DNA of 64,000 nucleotides. Source: Labilithrix sp. (GTDB lineage Bacteria > Myxococcota_A > Polyangia > Polyangiales > Polyangiaceae). Position numbers and translations under genes: made by a program. Every line of letters begins with the position of its first letter. The first letter of the stretch is position 1. The notes below the pieces were generated by a model. The model was not told the DNA's origin. It did no database searches and saw nothing but the letters and a program-made list of their open reading frames with translations. This document shows, in pieces, positions 26,331 to 35,111 of the stretch. The DNA lies in assembly GCA_019637155.1 (NCBI GenBank), contig JAHBWE010000007.1, forward strand, positions 62,001 through 126,000. Reading direction: 5' to 3'.

Positions 26331-28433
26331 TCAGGCAGCGAGGCGGTCGACGACGCGGAGGGGAGCGGAGGAGTCGATCTCGCGGAACGAGACGACCGGG
26401 ACCTGCGGGAGCTTGCGCTCGAGGATGGCGCGCACGTAGCGGCGGAGGTCCGGAGCGGTCACCACGAGGGGAGATGCACCATGCACGCCAAACCCGGCGA
26501 GGCTCTTCTCCGCGTTGTCGGCGAGGCTCTTGAGCATGTTCGGGTCGAGCGCGCCGCCCGTTCCCTTGGCGATCTCGGAGAGGCTCTGACGCAGGACCTG
26601 CTCGAGGCGGGGATCGAGCGTCATGGCGTTGACGACGCCCTCCGCCTTGAAGCGAGCGGTGATCTGCGGCGCGAGGCGCTCGCGGCACATCTCCGTCATC
26701 TGCTCGGGGTCCTTCGTGACCTGCGCGAGCTCGCCGAGCGACTCGAGGATCGTCCGCATGTCGCGGATCGAGATCCCTTCCTTCACGAGGTTCCGGAGGA
26801 CGCGGACGACGTCGCCGAGCTGGAGCAGGTTCGGGATGACGTCGTCGACGAGCTTGGGGCTCGACTTCGCGAGGATGTCGACGAGGTGCTGGACCTCCTG
26901 CCGCCCGAGCAGCCGCGGCGCGCTCGCGCGCACGACCTCGCCGAGGTGCGTCGCGAGGATGGTGGAGTGATCGACGACGGTGTAGCCGAGCGCCTCGGCG
27001 AGCTCGCGGTCGCGCTCGGCGATCCAGTACGCGGGGAGCCCGAAGGTGGGGTCGACCGTCCGGTCGCCGTCGATCGGCGGCGACGAGCCCGTCGCGTCGA
27101 TCGCCATCACGCGGCCGGGCGCGCACTCGCCCATCGCGACTTCGGTGCCGAACACGAGGATGCGGTACGCGCCGGCGGGGAGGGAGAGGTCATCGGTGAC
27201 GTTCACCGGCGGCACGACGATCCCGAGCTCCTTCGCGACCTCCTTCCGGAGCTTCGCGACGCGATCGAGCAGCGTGCCGCCGCGCGCGCCGTCGACGATG
27301 CCGACCAGCTCGTAGCCGACCTCGATCGCGAGGGGATGGATCGTGAGCGTCGAGTCGATCTCCTCCTGCGCGGTCTTCCTCGGCTCGCCGGCCGCCGCCT
27401 CGGCCTCGGCGATCGCGGCCGCGGGCGAGCCGGGCGCCGGCGTGGCGGCCTTGGTCTTGCGCGCCATGTACGCGAGGACGGCGGCGAGCGACAAGCAAGG
27501 CAGCGTCGGCATGCCGGGCATGAGGCCGAGGGCGGCGATGATTCCGGCGGTGATGTTGACGACGCGGGTCTTCGCGAAGAACTGCGTCGACAGCGCGCGG
27601 CCGAGCTGGTCACCGGTCGCGCTGCGCGTGACGACGATGCCGGACGCGGCCGACATGAGGAGCGCGGGCAGCTGCGAAGCGAGCGCGTCACCGACGGAGA
27701 GGATCGAGAACGTCTCGGCCGCCTTGCCGACGTCCATCCCGTGGGCGATGCCCATCGCGAGGCCTCCGAGGAGGTTGATCGCCATGATGAGGAGGCCCGC
27801 GATCGCGTCGCCGTGGACGAACTTCGAGGCGCCGTCCATCGCGCCGTAGAAGTCGGCCTCGCGCGCGAGGTCGTCGCGGCGCGTGCGGGCCTGGTCGTTC
27901 GTGATCGTGCCGGACCCGAGGTCGGCGTCGATCGCCATCTGTTTGCCGGGCATCGCGTCGAGCGTGAAGCGCGCGGCGACCTCGGCGACGCGGCCGGAGC
28001 CCTTCGTGATGACGACGAAGTTGATGACGGTGAGGATGAGGAAGACGACGAGCCCGACGACGACGTTCCCTTCGACGACGAACCGCCCGAAGGCCTCGAC
28101 GACGCCGCCGGCCGCCCCGTTCCCTTCCCCGCCGTGAAGCAGGATGAGCCGTGTGGTCGCGACGTTGAGGCTCAGCCGCAGGAGCGTTCCGACGAGCACG
28201 AAGGCGGGGAACGCCGAGAACTCGAGGGCGTTCTCGATGAAGAGGGCGGTGAGGAACACCCCCACCGAGATCGCCATCGACAGCGAGATCATCGCGTCGA
28301 TCAGCCAAGGCGGCATGGGGAGGATCATCATGAGGATGATCCCGATGATGGCGACCGGAACGATGACGTCCTTCCGCGACGTCACGCCCTTGACGCTGCC
28401 CTGACTCACACGAGCCTGAACAGCACGTCGCAT
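26331..28433 (-). CDS. flhA: Flagellar export gate protein FlhA
   Basis: 700 residues, normal length. About eight transmembrane helices in the first 320 residues, with conserved TLLRLSLNVATTRLIL and the FHIPEP-region equivalents (RFTLDAMPGKQMAIDADL, ARTRRDDLAREADFYGAMDGASKFV). The cytoplasmic C domain (about 350-690) carries SIRDMRTILESL and RAILERKLPQVPVVSF. It forms the nonameric export gate that docks chaperone-substrate complexes such as FliS-flagellin. ATG 28433 is taken as start. A short frame beginning ATG 28509 (MAAKKRLKVGVDV) overlaps the start out of frame and might couple translation. Confidence 0.96.
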   Translation of the reverse strand: MRRAVQARVSQGSVKGVTSRKDVIVPVAIIGIILMMILPMPPWLIDAMISLSMAISVGVFLTALFIENALEFSAFPAFVLVGTLLRLSLNVATTRLILLHGGEGNGAAGGVVEAFGRFVVEGNVVVGLVVFLILTVINFVVITKGSGRVAEVAARFTLDAMPGKQMAIDADLGSGTITNDQARTRRDDLAREADFYGAMDGASKFVHGDAIAGLLIMAINLLGGLAMGIAHGMDVGKAAETFSILSVGDALASQLPALLMSAASGIVVTRSATGDQLGRALSTQFFAKTRVVNITAGIIAALGLMPGMPTLPCLSLAAVLAYMARKTKAATPAPGSPAAAIAEAEAAAGEPRKTAQEEIDSTLTIHPLAIEVGYELVGIVDGARGGTLLDRVAKLRKEVAKELGIVVPPVNVTDDLSLPAGAYRILVFGTEVAMGECAPGRVMAIDATGSSPPIDGDRTVDPTFGLPAYWIAERDRELAEALGYTVVDHSTILATHLGEVVRASAPRLLGRQEVQHLVDILAKSSPKLVDDVIPNLLQLGDVVRVLRNLVKEGISIRDMRTILESLGELAQVTKDPEQMTEMCRERLAPQITARFKAEGVVNAMTLDPRLEQVLRQSLSEIAKGTGGALDPNMLKSLADNAEKSLAGFGVHGASPLVVTAPDLRRYVRAILERKLPQVPVVSFREIDSSAPLRVVDRLAA

Positions 28434-28639
28434 GCCCGCTCAGGGCGCGCCCCCACACCGCGAGGAACGACACATCGACACCGACCTTGAGCCGCTTTTT
28501 CGCCGCCATCACGAATTCCCCGATATGACGCCGGGGTAGGAGACAGTCGCCCGCCCGCGGCACGGATGAGGTCGCAGGATTGACGCCCGAGCCCTCCGAA
28601 CGCCGGGGGCGGCGCTGGAGGCTGCTCGGGGACGGCAGA

Positions 28640-29875
28640 TCATGCCTCTTGCTTCGTTCCCAGGTCGACGCAGCGCTTCTTGATGGTCCGGGCGAGGTCC
28701 GCGGTCTTGCGCGCCTCGAGGCCGATCTCGCCCAGCCGCACGACCGATGCCGACGTCGCGTCGCACAGCTCGTCGAGGATCGCTTCGGTCGCCGCGCGGC
28801 GAACGCCGAAGCGCTCGCCGAAGGAGATAAAGCCAGCTCGCTTCAGGTTGTCATTTCGCCCGTCGAACGAGAGCGCCATGGTGCGATCACCGTAAGGGAG
28901 CGACGTGAGGACATCGTATGCCGGCGTGAGCTCGACGCGGCCATCCGCCGGATCCGTTCGCAGGCTGACGTTCTTTGCGTGCAGGTCGCCGTTTGCGATC
29001 AGGTAGGAGAACGCGATGAGCCGGAGGTACTTCGCCGTCTCGACGATCGGAGCGGAGCCGAGCTCGCCGATCCCGCGCGCGAGGTCGGCGTAGGAGAGGA
29101 CGTACTTGTCACCTGGATAGCGATCGAGGAACTGACAGGCGTCCTCCTGGTGGACCTTCTTGACGACCCCCTTGCGCGGCGAGATCCGGTCGAAGCGCTC
29201 GACGAGGAGGCCTGCCGCGCCCTCGCGATCGTGGACGAGCTCGGCCCTCGCGACCGAGAGTCCGGCCGTGCGCGCGATCTCGAGGAAGAAGTGCTCGTTC
29301 TCCACGAGGCGCGGCATTTTCGGAGGATTGAGCTTGAGGATGTAAGCGGCACCGCCCTTTGCTCGAAGCGGCAAGGAGATCATGGCTGCCGAGACCTTGT
29401 CCTGGACACCTGGCAGGGTCGGCTCGAGACCTCTCTTCCCCGAAAGGCTCGCGCTCAGGATCTCGGAGAAGCTCGCCGAGGATAGTGAGAGGGTGTCGAT
29501 CGCAGGCGCCACGCTTGGTGGATGGTCGGCGTCGACCACCACGGAGATGTCGCCAATACAGTCGGCCCCCGCATCGACGAGCAACGAGAGCAAGTCATCC
29601 TTCGACGTCTTGACCCGTCGGATGAGCGCCTCGAGACGGATTCCCTCTGGGAGGAGACCAGCAAAGAAGGGGTGCAGGTTCGTGCCCCGCGTCTCGACGC
29701 GGGGCACCTCCCGCGGCAGGCGATAACTGATCCCGCCATCCCAGGGAGCGTGCCCGGCGGCGAGAAACGACGGGTCATACTCGAACACCGCCCCCTGCGA
29801 CGTGCGGAGGAGACGTCCGACGACGGAGTCATCGCGGATGACGCTCGCGACGGCGGGCTTCTCGGCGCGCGTCAT
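28640..29875 (-). CDS. hipA: HipA-family serine/threonine kinase toxin
   Basis: 411 residues. N-terminal HipA subdomain (VGRLLRTSQGAVFEYDPSFL, HPFFAGLLPEG), ATP-loop GVQDKVSAAMISL, Lys in AYILKLNPP, catalytic LIANGDLHAKNVSL with the expected Asp/Asn, and metal Asp in LTPAYDVLTSLPYG. HipA kinases phosphorylate cytosolic targets such as tRNA synthetases and stall growth; the antitoxin HipB neutralises them. The gene overlaps the hipB stop (ATGA). The pair lies between flhA and flhB, and its base composition is less GC-rich than that of the flagellar genes, suggesting insertion. Confidence 0.93.
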   Translation of the reverse strand: MTRAEKPAVASVIRDDSVVGRLLRTSQGAVFEYDPSFLAAGHAPWDGGISYRLPREVPRVETRGTNLHPFFAGLLPEGIRLEALIRRVKTSKDDLLSLLVDAGADCIGDISVVVDADHPPSVAPAIDTLSLSSASFSEILSASLSGKRGLEPTLPGVQDKVSAAMISLPLRAKGGAAYILKLNPPKMPRLVENEHFFLEIARTAGLSVARAELVHDREGAAGLLVERFDRISPRKGVVKKVHQEDACQFLDRYPGDKYVLSYADLARGIGELGSAPIVETAKYLRLIAFSYLIANGDLHAKNVSLRTDPADGRVELTPAYDVLTSLPYGDRTMALSFDGRNDNLKRAGFISFGERFGVRRAATEAILDELCDATSASVVRLGEIGLEARKTADLARTIKKRCVDLGTKQEA

Positions 29876-30159
29876 CCAGACGTCTGGGGCTCGAGCTCCG
29901 CCGCAACGCGAAGAACGCTCTTTCCTTGGGCGACGACGAGCTCGAGGCCAAGCACGGCGAGCAGATCGAGGAGCTTGTCGAGGCGCAGTGACGGTTTGCC
30001 GGCCTCCACGTCGTAGACGAAGTCGGGGCCACAGCCTGCGAGCTGACTGAGATCGATCTGTGTCAGCTTCAGCGTCTTCCGTCGCGCACGAACGACCCGG
30101 CCGAGCCGCGCCGTGCGAGCAGCATGGGGTGAGCTCGATGAATCCATGCGAACGGCCAT
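29872..30159 (-). CDS. hipB: HipB-family antitoxin (HTH, Xre-like)
   Basis: 95 residues from ATG 30159 with a GGAAG ribosome-binding site. A helix-turn-helix of Xre type covers about 20-75 (LGRVVRARRKTLKLTQIDLSQLAG, VYDVEAGKPSLRLDKLLDLL). The tail ends ELEPQTSG, like HipB tails that help binding and turnover. It should bind HipA and repress its own operon through the repeated sites at 30144-30281, the first of which covers its own start codon. ATG 30147 is an alternative. Confidence 0.92.
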   Translation of the reverse strand: MAVRMDSSSSPHAARTARLGRVVRARRKTLKLTQIDLSQLAGCGPDFVYDVEAGKPSLRLDKLLDLLAVLGLELVVAQGKSVLRVAAELEPQTSG

Positions 30160-30281
30160 ATTTCTTCCGACTCTACCTTGCCACCTCGTGTGATGCACAA
30201 CATTCAATGCGATTGCATGGATTATTGTCGATAGCGGCCCGGATGGCGGGCGCACCACGTGGAATCCATGCGATCGCATGG
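30144..30281. promoter_or_regulatory. Three evenly spaced operator-like sites of hipBA
   Basis: A 16-bp perfect palindrome CCATGCGATCGCATGG lies at 30266-30281. A near copy CAATGCGATTGCATGG is at 30205-30220 and a half-conserved copy CCATGCGAACGGCCAT is at 30144-30159, covering the hipB start codon. Start-to-start distance is exactly 61 bp in both cases. The first and third copies share the 12-mer GAATCCATGCGA. This fits HipB autorepression at several operators with possible DNA looping; binding is inferred. Confidence 0.7.
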
Positions 30282-30409
30282 CTGTCCTTCCTCGCCGAGG
30301 CCGCCGGTCCAGGATCATCGGCGCTCCTGGAGAGACGCGCTCCTGGAAGAGCCGCGCGCGGGACACAATCCTCGCTTCAGGAAACTCGACTGAGTCGCCG
30401 GGCGGTTGT

Positions 30410-31477
30410 TCAGGTGCGCTTCGGTTTGCGTTGGGCGCGCAGCTTGTAGACGAAGGCCAGGACGCGCGCGACGGCGGCGAAGTGAGCCGCGGGGACCGGG
30501 CGGCCGACCTGGACCTCGGCGTCGAGGGCGCGGGCCAGGCGGCGGTTCTCCATGATCGGGATCCCGTGCTTGCGGGCCTCGGCGCGGATGCGGAGGGCGA
30601 TGTCGTCGTGGCCCTTCGCGAGGACGACCGGGGCCGGGTCCTTCGGGCCGTAGCGGAGGGCGACGGCTACGTGCGTCGGGTTCGTGACGATGACGTCGGC
30701 CTGCTTGACCGCCTTCATCTGGAGCTTCTTCAGGTTCGCGCGGCCCTTCGCGCGGATCTTGTGCTTCGCCTTCTGGTCGCCCTCCGACTGCTTCGACTCG
30801 TCCTCCCGCTCCTTGCGGGTCATCTTCATCTCCTTCGAGAGCGTGAACCAGCTCTGCGCGAAGTCGACGGCGGCGACGATGAGGAGAGTCGCGGTGCAGT
30901 ACGCGGCGGTGCGGCCGAGCGCGGACAGAAGAAGAGGAATCGCGCCGACGAGAGGCATTCGCGACATCGCGGTCATGCTCGGGAGATCGGCGGCGAGCGC
31001 CTTCCACGCGACGACCGCGAGGAGCGCGATGCGGAGGACCGCGACGAACGTCTCGAGGCCCTGCTTCTTGACGTCGAAGAGGCGCTTGAAACCGTTCACC
31101 GGGTTCAGCTTGTCGACCTTCGGCATCAGGAGCTCGCCGAAGAGCTGGCCGCGCGTCTGGACGAGCGACATCGCGACGGAGGACGTCATCGCCGCCCCGA
31201 CCGCGACGCCCGCGAGCGCGAGGAGGCTCGTCGCGGCGGCGGAGAAGACCGGGCCGACGCCCGCGCGCTCGATCGCGCCGAGGTCGCCGAGGGTCGATTG
31301 GAACATCGTGCGCGTCGTGTCCCAGAGGCGGCTCTGCGAGCCCGAGAGGACGAGGAGGACCGCGCCCGTCGCGACGACGCCGCCGAGGTCGCGCGCGCGG
31401 GCGATCCGGCCTTGCTTGCGGAACTCCTCCCTCCGCGCGTCGGTCGGATCTAGGGTCCGCTCGCTGTCGTCGCTCAC
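30410..31477 (-). CDS. flhB: Flagellar export switch protein FlhB
   Basis: 355 residues from GTG 31477, overlapping the fliR stop (GTGA). N-terminal DPTDARREEFRKQGRIARARDL is the family signature. Four transmembrane helices (about 35-215) are followed by a cytoplasmic domain with the autocleavage motif NPTH (VTNPTHVAVALRY) and the KGHDDIALRIRAEARKHGIPI segment. It controls the switch in substrate from rod/hook to filament proteins together with FliK. The C-terminus ends in basic residues. Last gene of the fliN-O-P-Q-R-flhB run. Confidence 0.96.
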   Translation of the reverse strand: MSDDSERTLDPTDARREEFRKQGRIARARDLGGVVATGAVLLVLSGSQSRLWDTTRTMFQSTLGDLGAIERAGVGPVFSAAATSLLALAGVAVGAAMTSSVAMSLVQTRGQLFGELLMPKVDKLNPVNGFKRLFDVKKQGLETFVAVLRIALLAVVAWKALAADLPSMTAMSRMPLVGAIPLLLSALGRTAAYCTATLLIVAAVDFAQSWFTLSKEMKMTRKEREDESKQSEGDQKAKHKIRAKGRANLKKLQMKAVKQADVIVTNPTHVAVALRYGPKDPAPVVLAKGHDDIALRIRAEARKHGIPIMENRRLARALDAEVQVGRPVPAAHFAAVARVLAFVYKLRAQRKPKRT

Positions 31478-32259
31478 GGCGAGGTCCCCGTCGCGACGCC
31501 GAGGACCTGCTCGATGCGCGGCGCCTCGTTCTGCATCTCGGCGGCGAGGCCCGCCGCCGTGTCGTCCATCGCGCCCATGATCGTGAGGACCGCGGCCGCG
31601 ACGCTGATGCCCGCGCCGATGCTGAAGACCTGGAGCGAAGGCGAGGCGCGCGACACGAGCGCGAGCGCGAGCTGCACCACGAGCGCCACGCCCATGACCG
31701 GGAGCGAGAGCCGCACGCCCGCCTCCACCGCCTGCGAGACGAAGCCGACGAACGAAGGCGCCGTCGCGCCGATGTCCACCGTCTGGCCGATCGGGACGAC
31801 GCGGAACGACTCGAGGAGATAGCCCAGCGCGACGCGATGCGCGCCGCAGGCGAGGAAGAGGAGCATCGCGAGGAGCGTCATCACGCGCGCCGGGACCGGA
31901 TCCTCGGTGCCCATCGCCGGATCGAAGACCGCGCCCATCGTGAGGCCCGTCGACTGCGCGAACGACGAGCCCAGGATCTCGGCGGCCGAATACGTGACGC
32001 GGACGGTGAAGCCGATGAGGAGACCCACGCCGAGCTCGCACGGGACCAGACCGACGAGCGAGCCGTCGAGCCGAAGCGACGGCAGGTACGGCTGGCCCGC
32101 GCGCACCACCCACGCGAGGAGCAAGACGAGACCGACCTTCACCTGCGTTGGCGTGCTCTTGCCCGGAAACGGCGAGACGAGGACGAACCCCGCGAGCCGC
32201 GCGATCGCGAGCACGAGCGCCGCGGCCTCGGCCGTGATGATGTTCGCGAGCGGATCCAT
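31474..32259 (-). CDS. fliR: Flagellar export gate protein FliR
   Basis: 261 residues, six or so transmembrane helices (ALVLAIARLAGFVLVSPFPG, VKVGLVLLLAWVV, ELGVGLLIGFTVRVTYSAAEILG, FLACGAHRVALGYLLESF). It joins FliP5-FliQ4-FliR1 in the export gate within the MS ring. Short C-terminal tail. Starts 19 bases after fliQ, and its stop overlaps the flhB start. Confidence 0.93.
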   Translation of the reverse strand: MDPLANIITAEAAALVLAIARLAGFVLVSPFPGKSTPTQVKVGLVLLLAWVVRAGQPYLPSLRLDGSLVGLVPCELGVGLLIGFTVRVTYSAAEILGSSFAQSTGLTMGAVFDPAMGTEDPVPARVMTLLAMLLFLACGAHRVALGYLLESFRVVPIGQTVDIGATAPSFVGFVSQAVEAGVRLSLPVMGVALVVQLALALVSRASPSLQVFSIGAGISVAAAVLTIMGAMDDTAAGLAAEMQNEAPRIEQVLGVATGTSP

Positions 32260-32278
32260 GCGGAGCGAGCGGCGAGGC

Positions 32279-32548
32279 TCAGTGCACGACGGACTCGATC
32301 GAGCCGAGCGAGCGCGTCGTGTAGTCGATGAGCTTGTTCGCGAGCACCGGGCCGAGGAGGACGAGGACGCCCACCACCGCGATGACCTTCACGACGAACG
32401 CCACGCTCTGCTCGTTGATCTGGAGGACCGTCTGCGCGACGCCGACGAGGAGGCCCGCGACGAGCGTGATGGCGAGCACCGGGCCGGCCACCCACATGAC
32501 GGTCTGGAAGAGGCCGAGGATGGTCGCGAGCGCTTGGTCCGAGCTCAT
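32279..32548 (-). CDS. fliQ: Flagellar export gate protein FliQ
   Basis: 89 residues with two transmembrane helices (VAGPVLAITLVAGLLVGVAQTV and VIAVVGVLVLLGPVLANKLID in part) joined by the conserved QINEQSVAFVVK loop. Four copies assemble with FliP and FliR. ATG 32548 overlaps the fliP stop (ATGA). Confidence 0.95.
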   Translation of the reverse strand: MSSDQALATILGLFQTVMWVAGPVLAITLVAGLLVGVAQTVLQINEQSVAFVVKVIAVVGVLVLLGPVLANKLIDYTTRSLGSIESVVH

Positions 32549-33216
32549 GGAGCGCTGAAGCTCCGAAGCAAGGACCCGACCAGGAGATGCCAGCCGTCCA
32601 CGACGACGAAGAGCAGCAGCTTCAGCGGCAGCGAGATGGAGGCCGGCGGCACCATCATCATGCCCATCGCCATCAAGATCGCGGCGACCGCCAAATCGAT
32701 GACGAGGAACGGGAGGAGCACGAGCACGCCCATCTGGAAGGCGGTCGTGAGCTCGCTCACGACGAAGGCCGGCGACGCGATGCGCATCGGCACCTCTTCT
32801 TCCGTCTGCGGCAGCGGCGCGTGCGACGCCTCGTAGAAGAGCGCGAGGTCGGCCTCACGCGTCTGCCGCAACATGAAGCTCCGGAGCGGGACCGCCGCGC
32901 GCTCCATCGCCTCCGCGTCGGAGATCCGGCCCGCCGCGTACGGCGTGTAGGCCTCGTCGAAGACCTGCTTCGTAACCGGCGCCATCGTGAACATCGTGAG
33001 GAACAGCGCGAGGCCGACGAGGACCTGACTCGGCGGAGACTGCTGCGCGCCGATCCCCTGCTTCACGAACCCGAGCACGACCACGATGCGCGTGAACGAC
33101 GTCATCGTGAGGACGATGGCGGGGAGGAGCGAGAGCAGCGTGAGGATCGCGAGGATCTTCAGCTGCGGCGCGAGACCCGGACCGTTCGTCGCGGTCGCGT
33201 TGAGGAGATCGTTCAC
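32545..33216 (-). CDS. fliP: Flagellar export gate protein FliP
   Basis: 223 residues from GTG 33216, overlapping the fliO stop. Conserved LTLLSLLPAIVLTMTSFTRIVVVLGF, then GLALFLTMFTMAP, FMLRQTREADLALF and the C-terminal MGVLVLLPFLVIDLAVAAILMAMGMMMVPP, split here by loops. It lacks the cleavable signal peptide and some N-terminal length seen in many FliPs (about 250 residues). Pore-forming subunit of the export gate. Confidence 0.95.
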   Translation of the reverse strand: MNDLLNATATNGPGLAPQLKILAILTLLSLLPAIVLTMTSFTRIVVVLGFVKQGIGAQQSPPSQVLVGLALFLTMFTMAPVTKQVFDEAYTPYAAGRISDAEAMERAAVPLRSFMLRQTREADLALFYEASHAPLPQTEEEVPMRIASPAFVVSELTTAFQMGVLVLLPFLVIDLAVAAILMAMGMMMVPPASISLPLKLLLFVVVDGWHLLVGSLLRSFSAP

Positions 33217-33920
33217 CAGTCACCGAGCTTCGTCACGCTGCGATCGTCCACGCTCTCCTGGAGCGAGAGGAGGAGCCCCTTCGCCTGCCCCGGCACGCGC
33301 GCCCTCGGCTGCTGCACGCGGCGCGGAGCGGTCATCACCGGCCGCGACTCCGCGGGAGCCGGAGGAGCCAGAGGAGCCGGAGCGAGAGCGGCCTTCTTCT
33401 TCCGCGCCTCGAGGAGCGAGCGCACGCGGTCGCTGAGCTCCTCGACCTCCTCCTCGGCGTCCTCGCGCATGTAGGCCTCTTCGCCCATGAGCGGGCTCTC
33501 CTCGCCGACCACACCTTCCGGCGTCTGGAGGACCGCGAGCGTCTGCATCGAGCCCGGCGTCATGCCGACGAGGAGACGCGTGCCCTCGACGTCGACGACG
33601 AGGAGCTCGTTGCGGACGCCGATCGAGGTGCGACCGAGGACGTCGATCGACGAGCGCTTCTTCGTCTTCGAAGACGTGAGGCCGCCCCTCTTCTTCTTGA
33701 GCCAGAGGCCCGCCGCCACCACGACGACGCCGCCGGCGAGGAGCTTGTAGCCGAAGGGCGTGCCCTCGTTCGTCGGGGCGAGGTTGAGGGGCTTCTGCGG
33801 GCGGACCTGGAGCGGCGTCGATGCCGCAGGCGCCGGTGTAGGCTCGTCCGCGAAGGCCGTCGACACGGTCGCCGCGGTCACCGCGATGACGGTCGCGACC
33901 GCGAGGGCGAGCTTCCTCAC
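33213..33920 (-). CDS. fliO: FliO-like flagellar export assembly protein
   Basis: 235 residues from GTG 33920, overlapping the fliN stop (GTGA). Signal peptide (LALAVATVIAVTAATVSTAFA), a linker, one transmembrane helix (YKLLAGGVVVVAAGLWL), then a FliO-like beta domain (VLGRTSIGVRNELLVVDVEGTRLLVGMTPG). The remainder is an acidic helix and an Ala/Pro-rich C-terminal tail. FliO helps assemble the FliP ring. Assignment rests on position between fliN and fliP and on the small domain; sequence conservation in this family is low. Confidence 0.82.
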   Translation of the reverse strand: MRKLALAVATVIAVTAATVSTAFADEPTPAPAASTPLQVRPQKPLNLAPTNEGTPFGYKLLAGGVVVVAAGLWLKKKRGGLTSSKTKKRSSIDVLGRTSIGVRNELLVVDVEGTRLLVGMTPGSMQTLAVLQTPEGVVGEESPLMGEEAYMREDAEEEVEELSDRVRSLLEARKKKAALAPAPLAPPAPAESRPVMTAPRRVQQPRARVPGQAKGLLLSLQESVDDRSVTKLGDW

Positions 33921-34186
33921 TGGTCCTCGCCTTCGGGCTTGGGGTCGGTCTTCGCGATGATCTCGGTGATGCGGAGGCCATAGCGATCGCCGAGGACGAC
34001 GGCCTCGCCGCGGCCGATCAGGCGGCCGTTGACGACGATCTCGAGCGGCTCGCCCGCCGGCTTGTCGAGCTCCAGCGTCTGGCCCGTCCCGAGGCGCAGG
34101 AGGTCACCGATCTTCATGCGCTTGCGGCCGATTTCGAGGCTCACTTCGACCTCGACGTCGCGGAGCAGTCCGAGTGCGTTCGTCAT
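33917..34186 (-). CDS. fliN: Flagellar motor switch protein FliN
   Basis: 89 residues, a single SpoA/C-ring domain: VEVEVSLEIGRKRMKIGDLLRLGTGQTLELDKPAGEPLEIVVNGRLIGRGEAVVLG in short pieces. It forms, with FliM, the lower C-ring that binds FliH and controls rotation. ATG 34186 is preferred to an in-frame start at 34258 because it begins the conserved domain. A sigma-54-like element lies just 14 bases upstream. First gene of fliN-O-P-Q-R-flhB, separated from fliM by two lipoprotein genes. Confidence 0.93.
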   Translation of the reverse strand: MTNALGLLRDVEVEVSLEIGRKRMKIGDLLRLGTGQTLELDKPAGEPLEIVVNGRLIGRGEAVVLGDRYGLRITEIIAKTDPKPEGEDQ

Positions 34187-34199
34187 GGGCCGGTCTTTC

Positions 34200-34215
34200 T
34201 TCAAGGCCCGTGCCG
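34200..34215 (-). promoter_or_regulatory. Sigma-54-like promoter upstream of fliN (imperfect -12)
   Basis: Read on the minus strand, CGGCACGGGCCTTGAA matches the -24/-12 pattern TGGCACG-N4-TTGCA except for the first base and an A instead of C at the -12 C. The -24 half is nearly perfect. The element ends 14 bases before the fliN ATG, the same geometry as the candidates at flbD and flgG. The lost -12 C weakens the call. Confidence 0.4.
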
Positions 34216-34280
34216 CACGAAATTCGGGCCCGAGCGTCACCAACGTGACGCTGCGCATTCCCCCACGTAGGATGAGGGAT

Positions 34281-35111
34281 ATGAACGTCCGTCGCGCGCT
34301 TCCGCTTTCCGCTTCCGTTCTCGTCCTTACCCTCGGATCGCTCTCGCTGGGCGCGTGCGGCGAAGACGATCCCGACGTCGTCTACGTCACGCAAGAAGCC
34401 GGGACCGATGGGGGTCGGCGCGAGGGCGGCGTCGTCATCCTCGACGACGCGGGAGAAGACCCGGTGCCCACGGTGTGTCAGCCGCAGACGCCGCCGGCGC
34501 GTCCGTTCATCACGCCGCCGCCGTTCCAGAACCGCTGCTCGCTCGCGACGATCGACGCCATCTTCAAGGGCTGCCGCGCGCAGGGCGCCTCGAACGCCGC
34601 GTGCCAGAGCGCGCTCGATCAGGCCTCCGACGACTGCTTCGACTGCCTCTTCAACGCCGCAGGCGCGAACCCGAACGCCGCGCTCGTCCAGTACGACGGC
34701 CGCGTGCCGTACATCTCCAGCCTCGGTACGTGCCTCACGGCCGTGCGCGGCGACACCGATCCGAGCGGCTGCGCCGTCGCGATCGGCGAGCTCGACACGT
34801 GCACGAAGCTCGCGTGCGTCGGCCCCTGCCGCGAGGGTACGCAGGAGGAGGAGGTCAACTGCGAGATCCTGGCGGCGCAGAGCGTCTGCTACAGCACCGC
34901 GAGCCGTAAGGTCTTCTCCGAGGAGTGCCAGAAGGAGATCGACGACGGGAAGTTCGACGCCTGCATCGGCGCGGGCATCACGAACGACCAGTTCGAGGAG
35001 AAGGTCATGCGCATCTCGTGCGGCCCGAACCCCGACGGCGGCGGAGGCCCGATCGTGCACGACGCCGGGAGCGACGCGGACGCCGAGACGGACGCAGACA
35101 TCGAGCCGTGA
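34281..35111 (+). CDS. Cys-rich hypothetical lipoprotein (paralogue A)
   Basis: 276 residues from ATG 34281. Lipobox LSLGAC (about residue 21), acidic linker, then a Cys-rich domain with pairs such as DDCFDCLFNAAGANPNAAL, GDTDPSGCAVAIGELDTCTKLACVGPC, and a tail rich in Asp/Ala. The next gene encodes a clear paralogue with the same Cys spacing and overlaps by GTGA, so the two form a bicistronic unit. Both sit on the plus strand between fliM and fliN, splitting the switch genes. Function unknown; location at the outer membrane is inferred from the lipobox. Confidence 0.8.
   Translation: MNVRRALPLSASVLVLTLGSLSLGACGEDDPDVVYVTQEAGTDGGRREGGVVILDDAGEDPVPTVCQPQTPPARPFITPPPFQNRCSLATIDAIFKGCRAQGASNAACQSALDQASDDCFDCLFNAAGANPNAALVQYDGRVPYISSLGTCLTAVRGDTDPSGCAVAIGELDTCTKLACVGPCREGTQEEEVNCEILAAQSVCYSTASRKVFSEECQKEIDDGKFDACIGAGITNDQFEEKVMRISCGPNPDGGGGPIVHDAGSDADAETDADIEP

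Noticed and set aside
25209..28490. A plus-strand open frame of 1093 codons
   Set aside because: Runs antisense through fliA, flhF and flhA; composition is that of a shadow frame.
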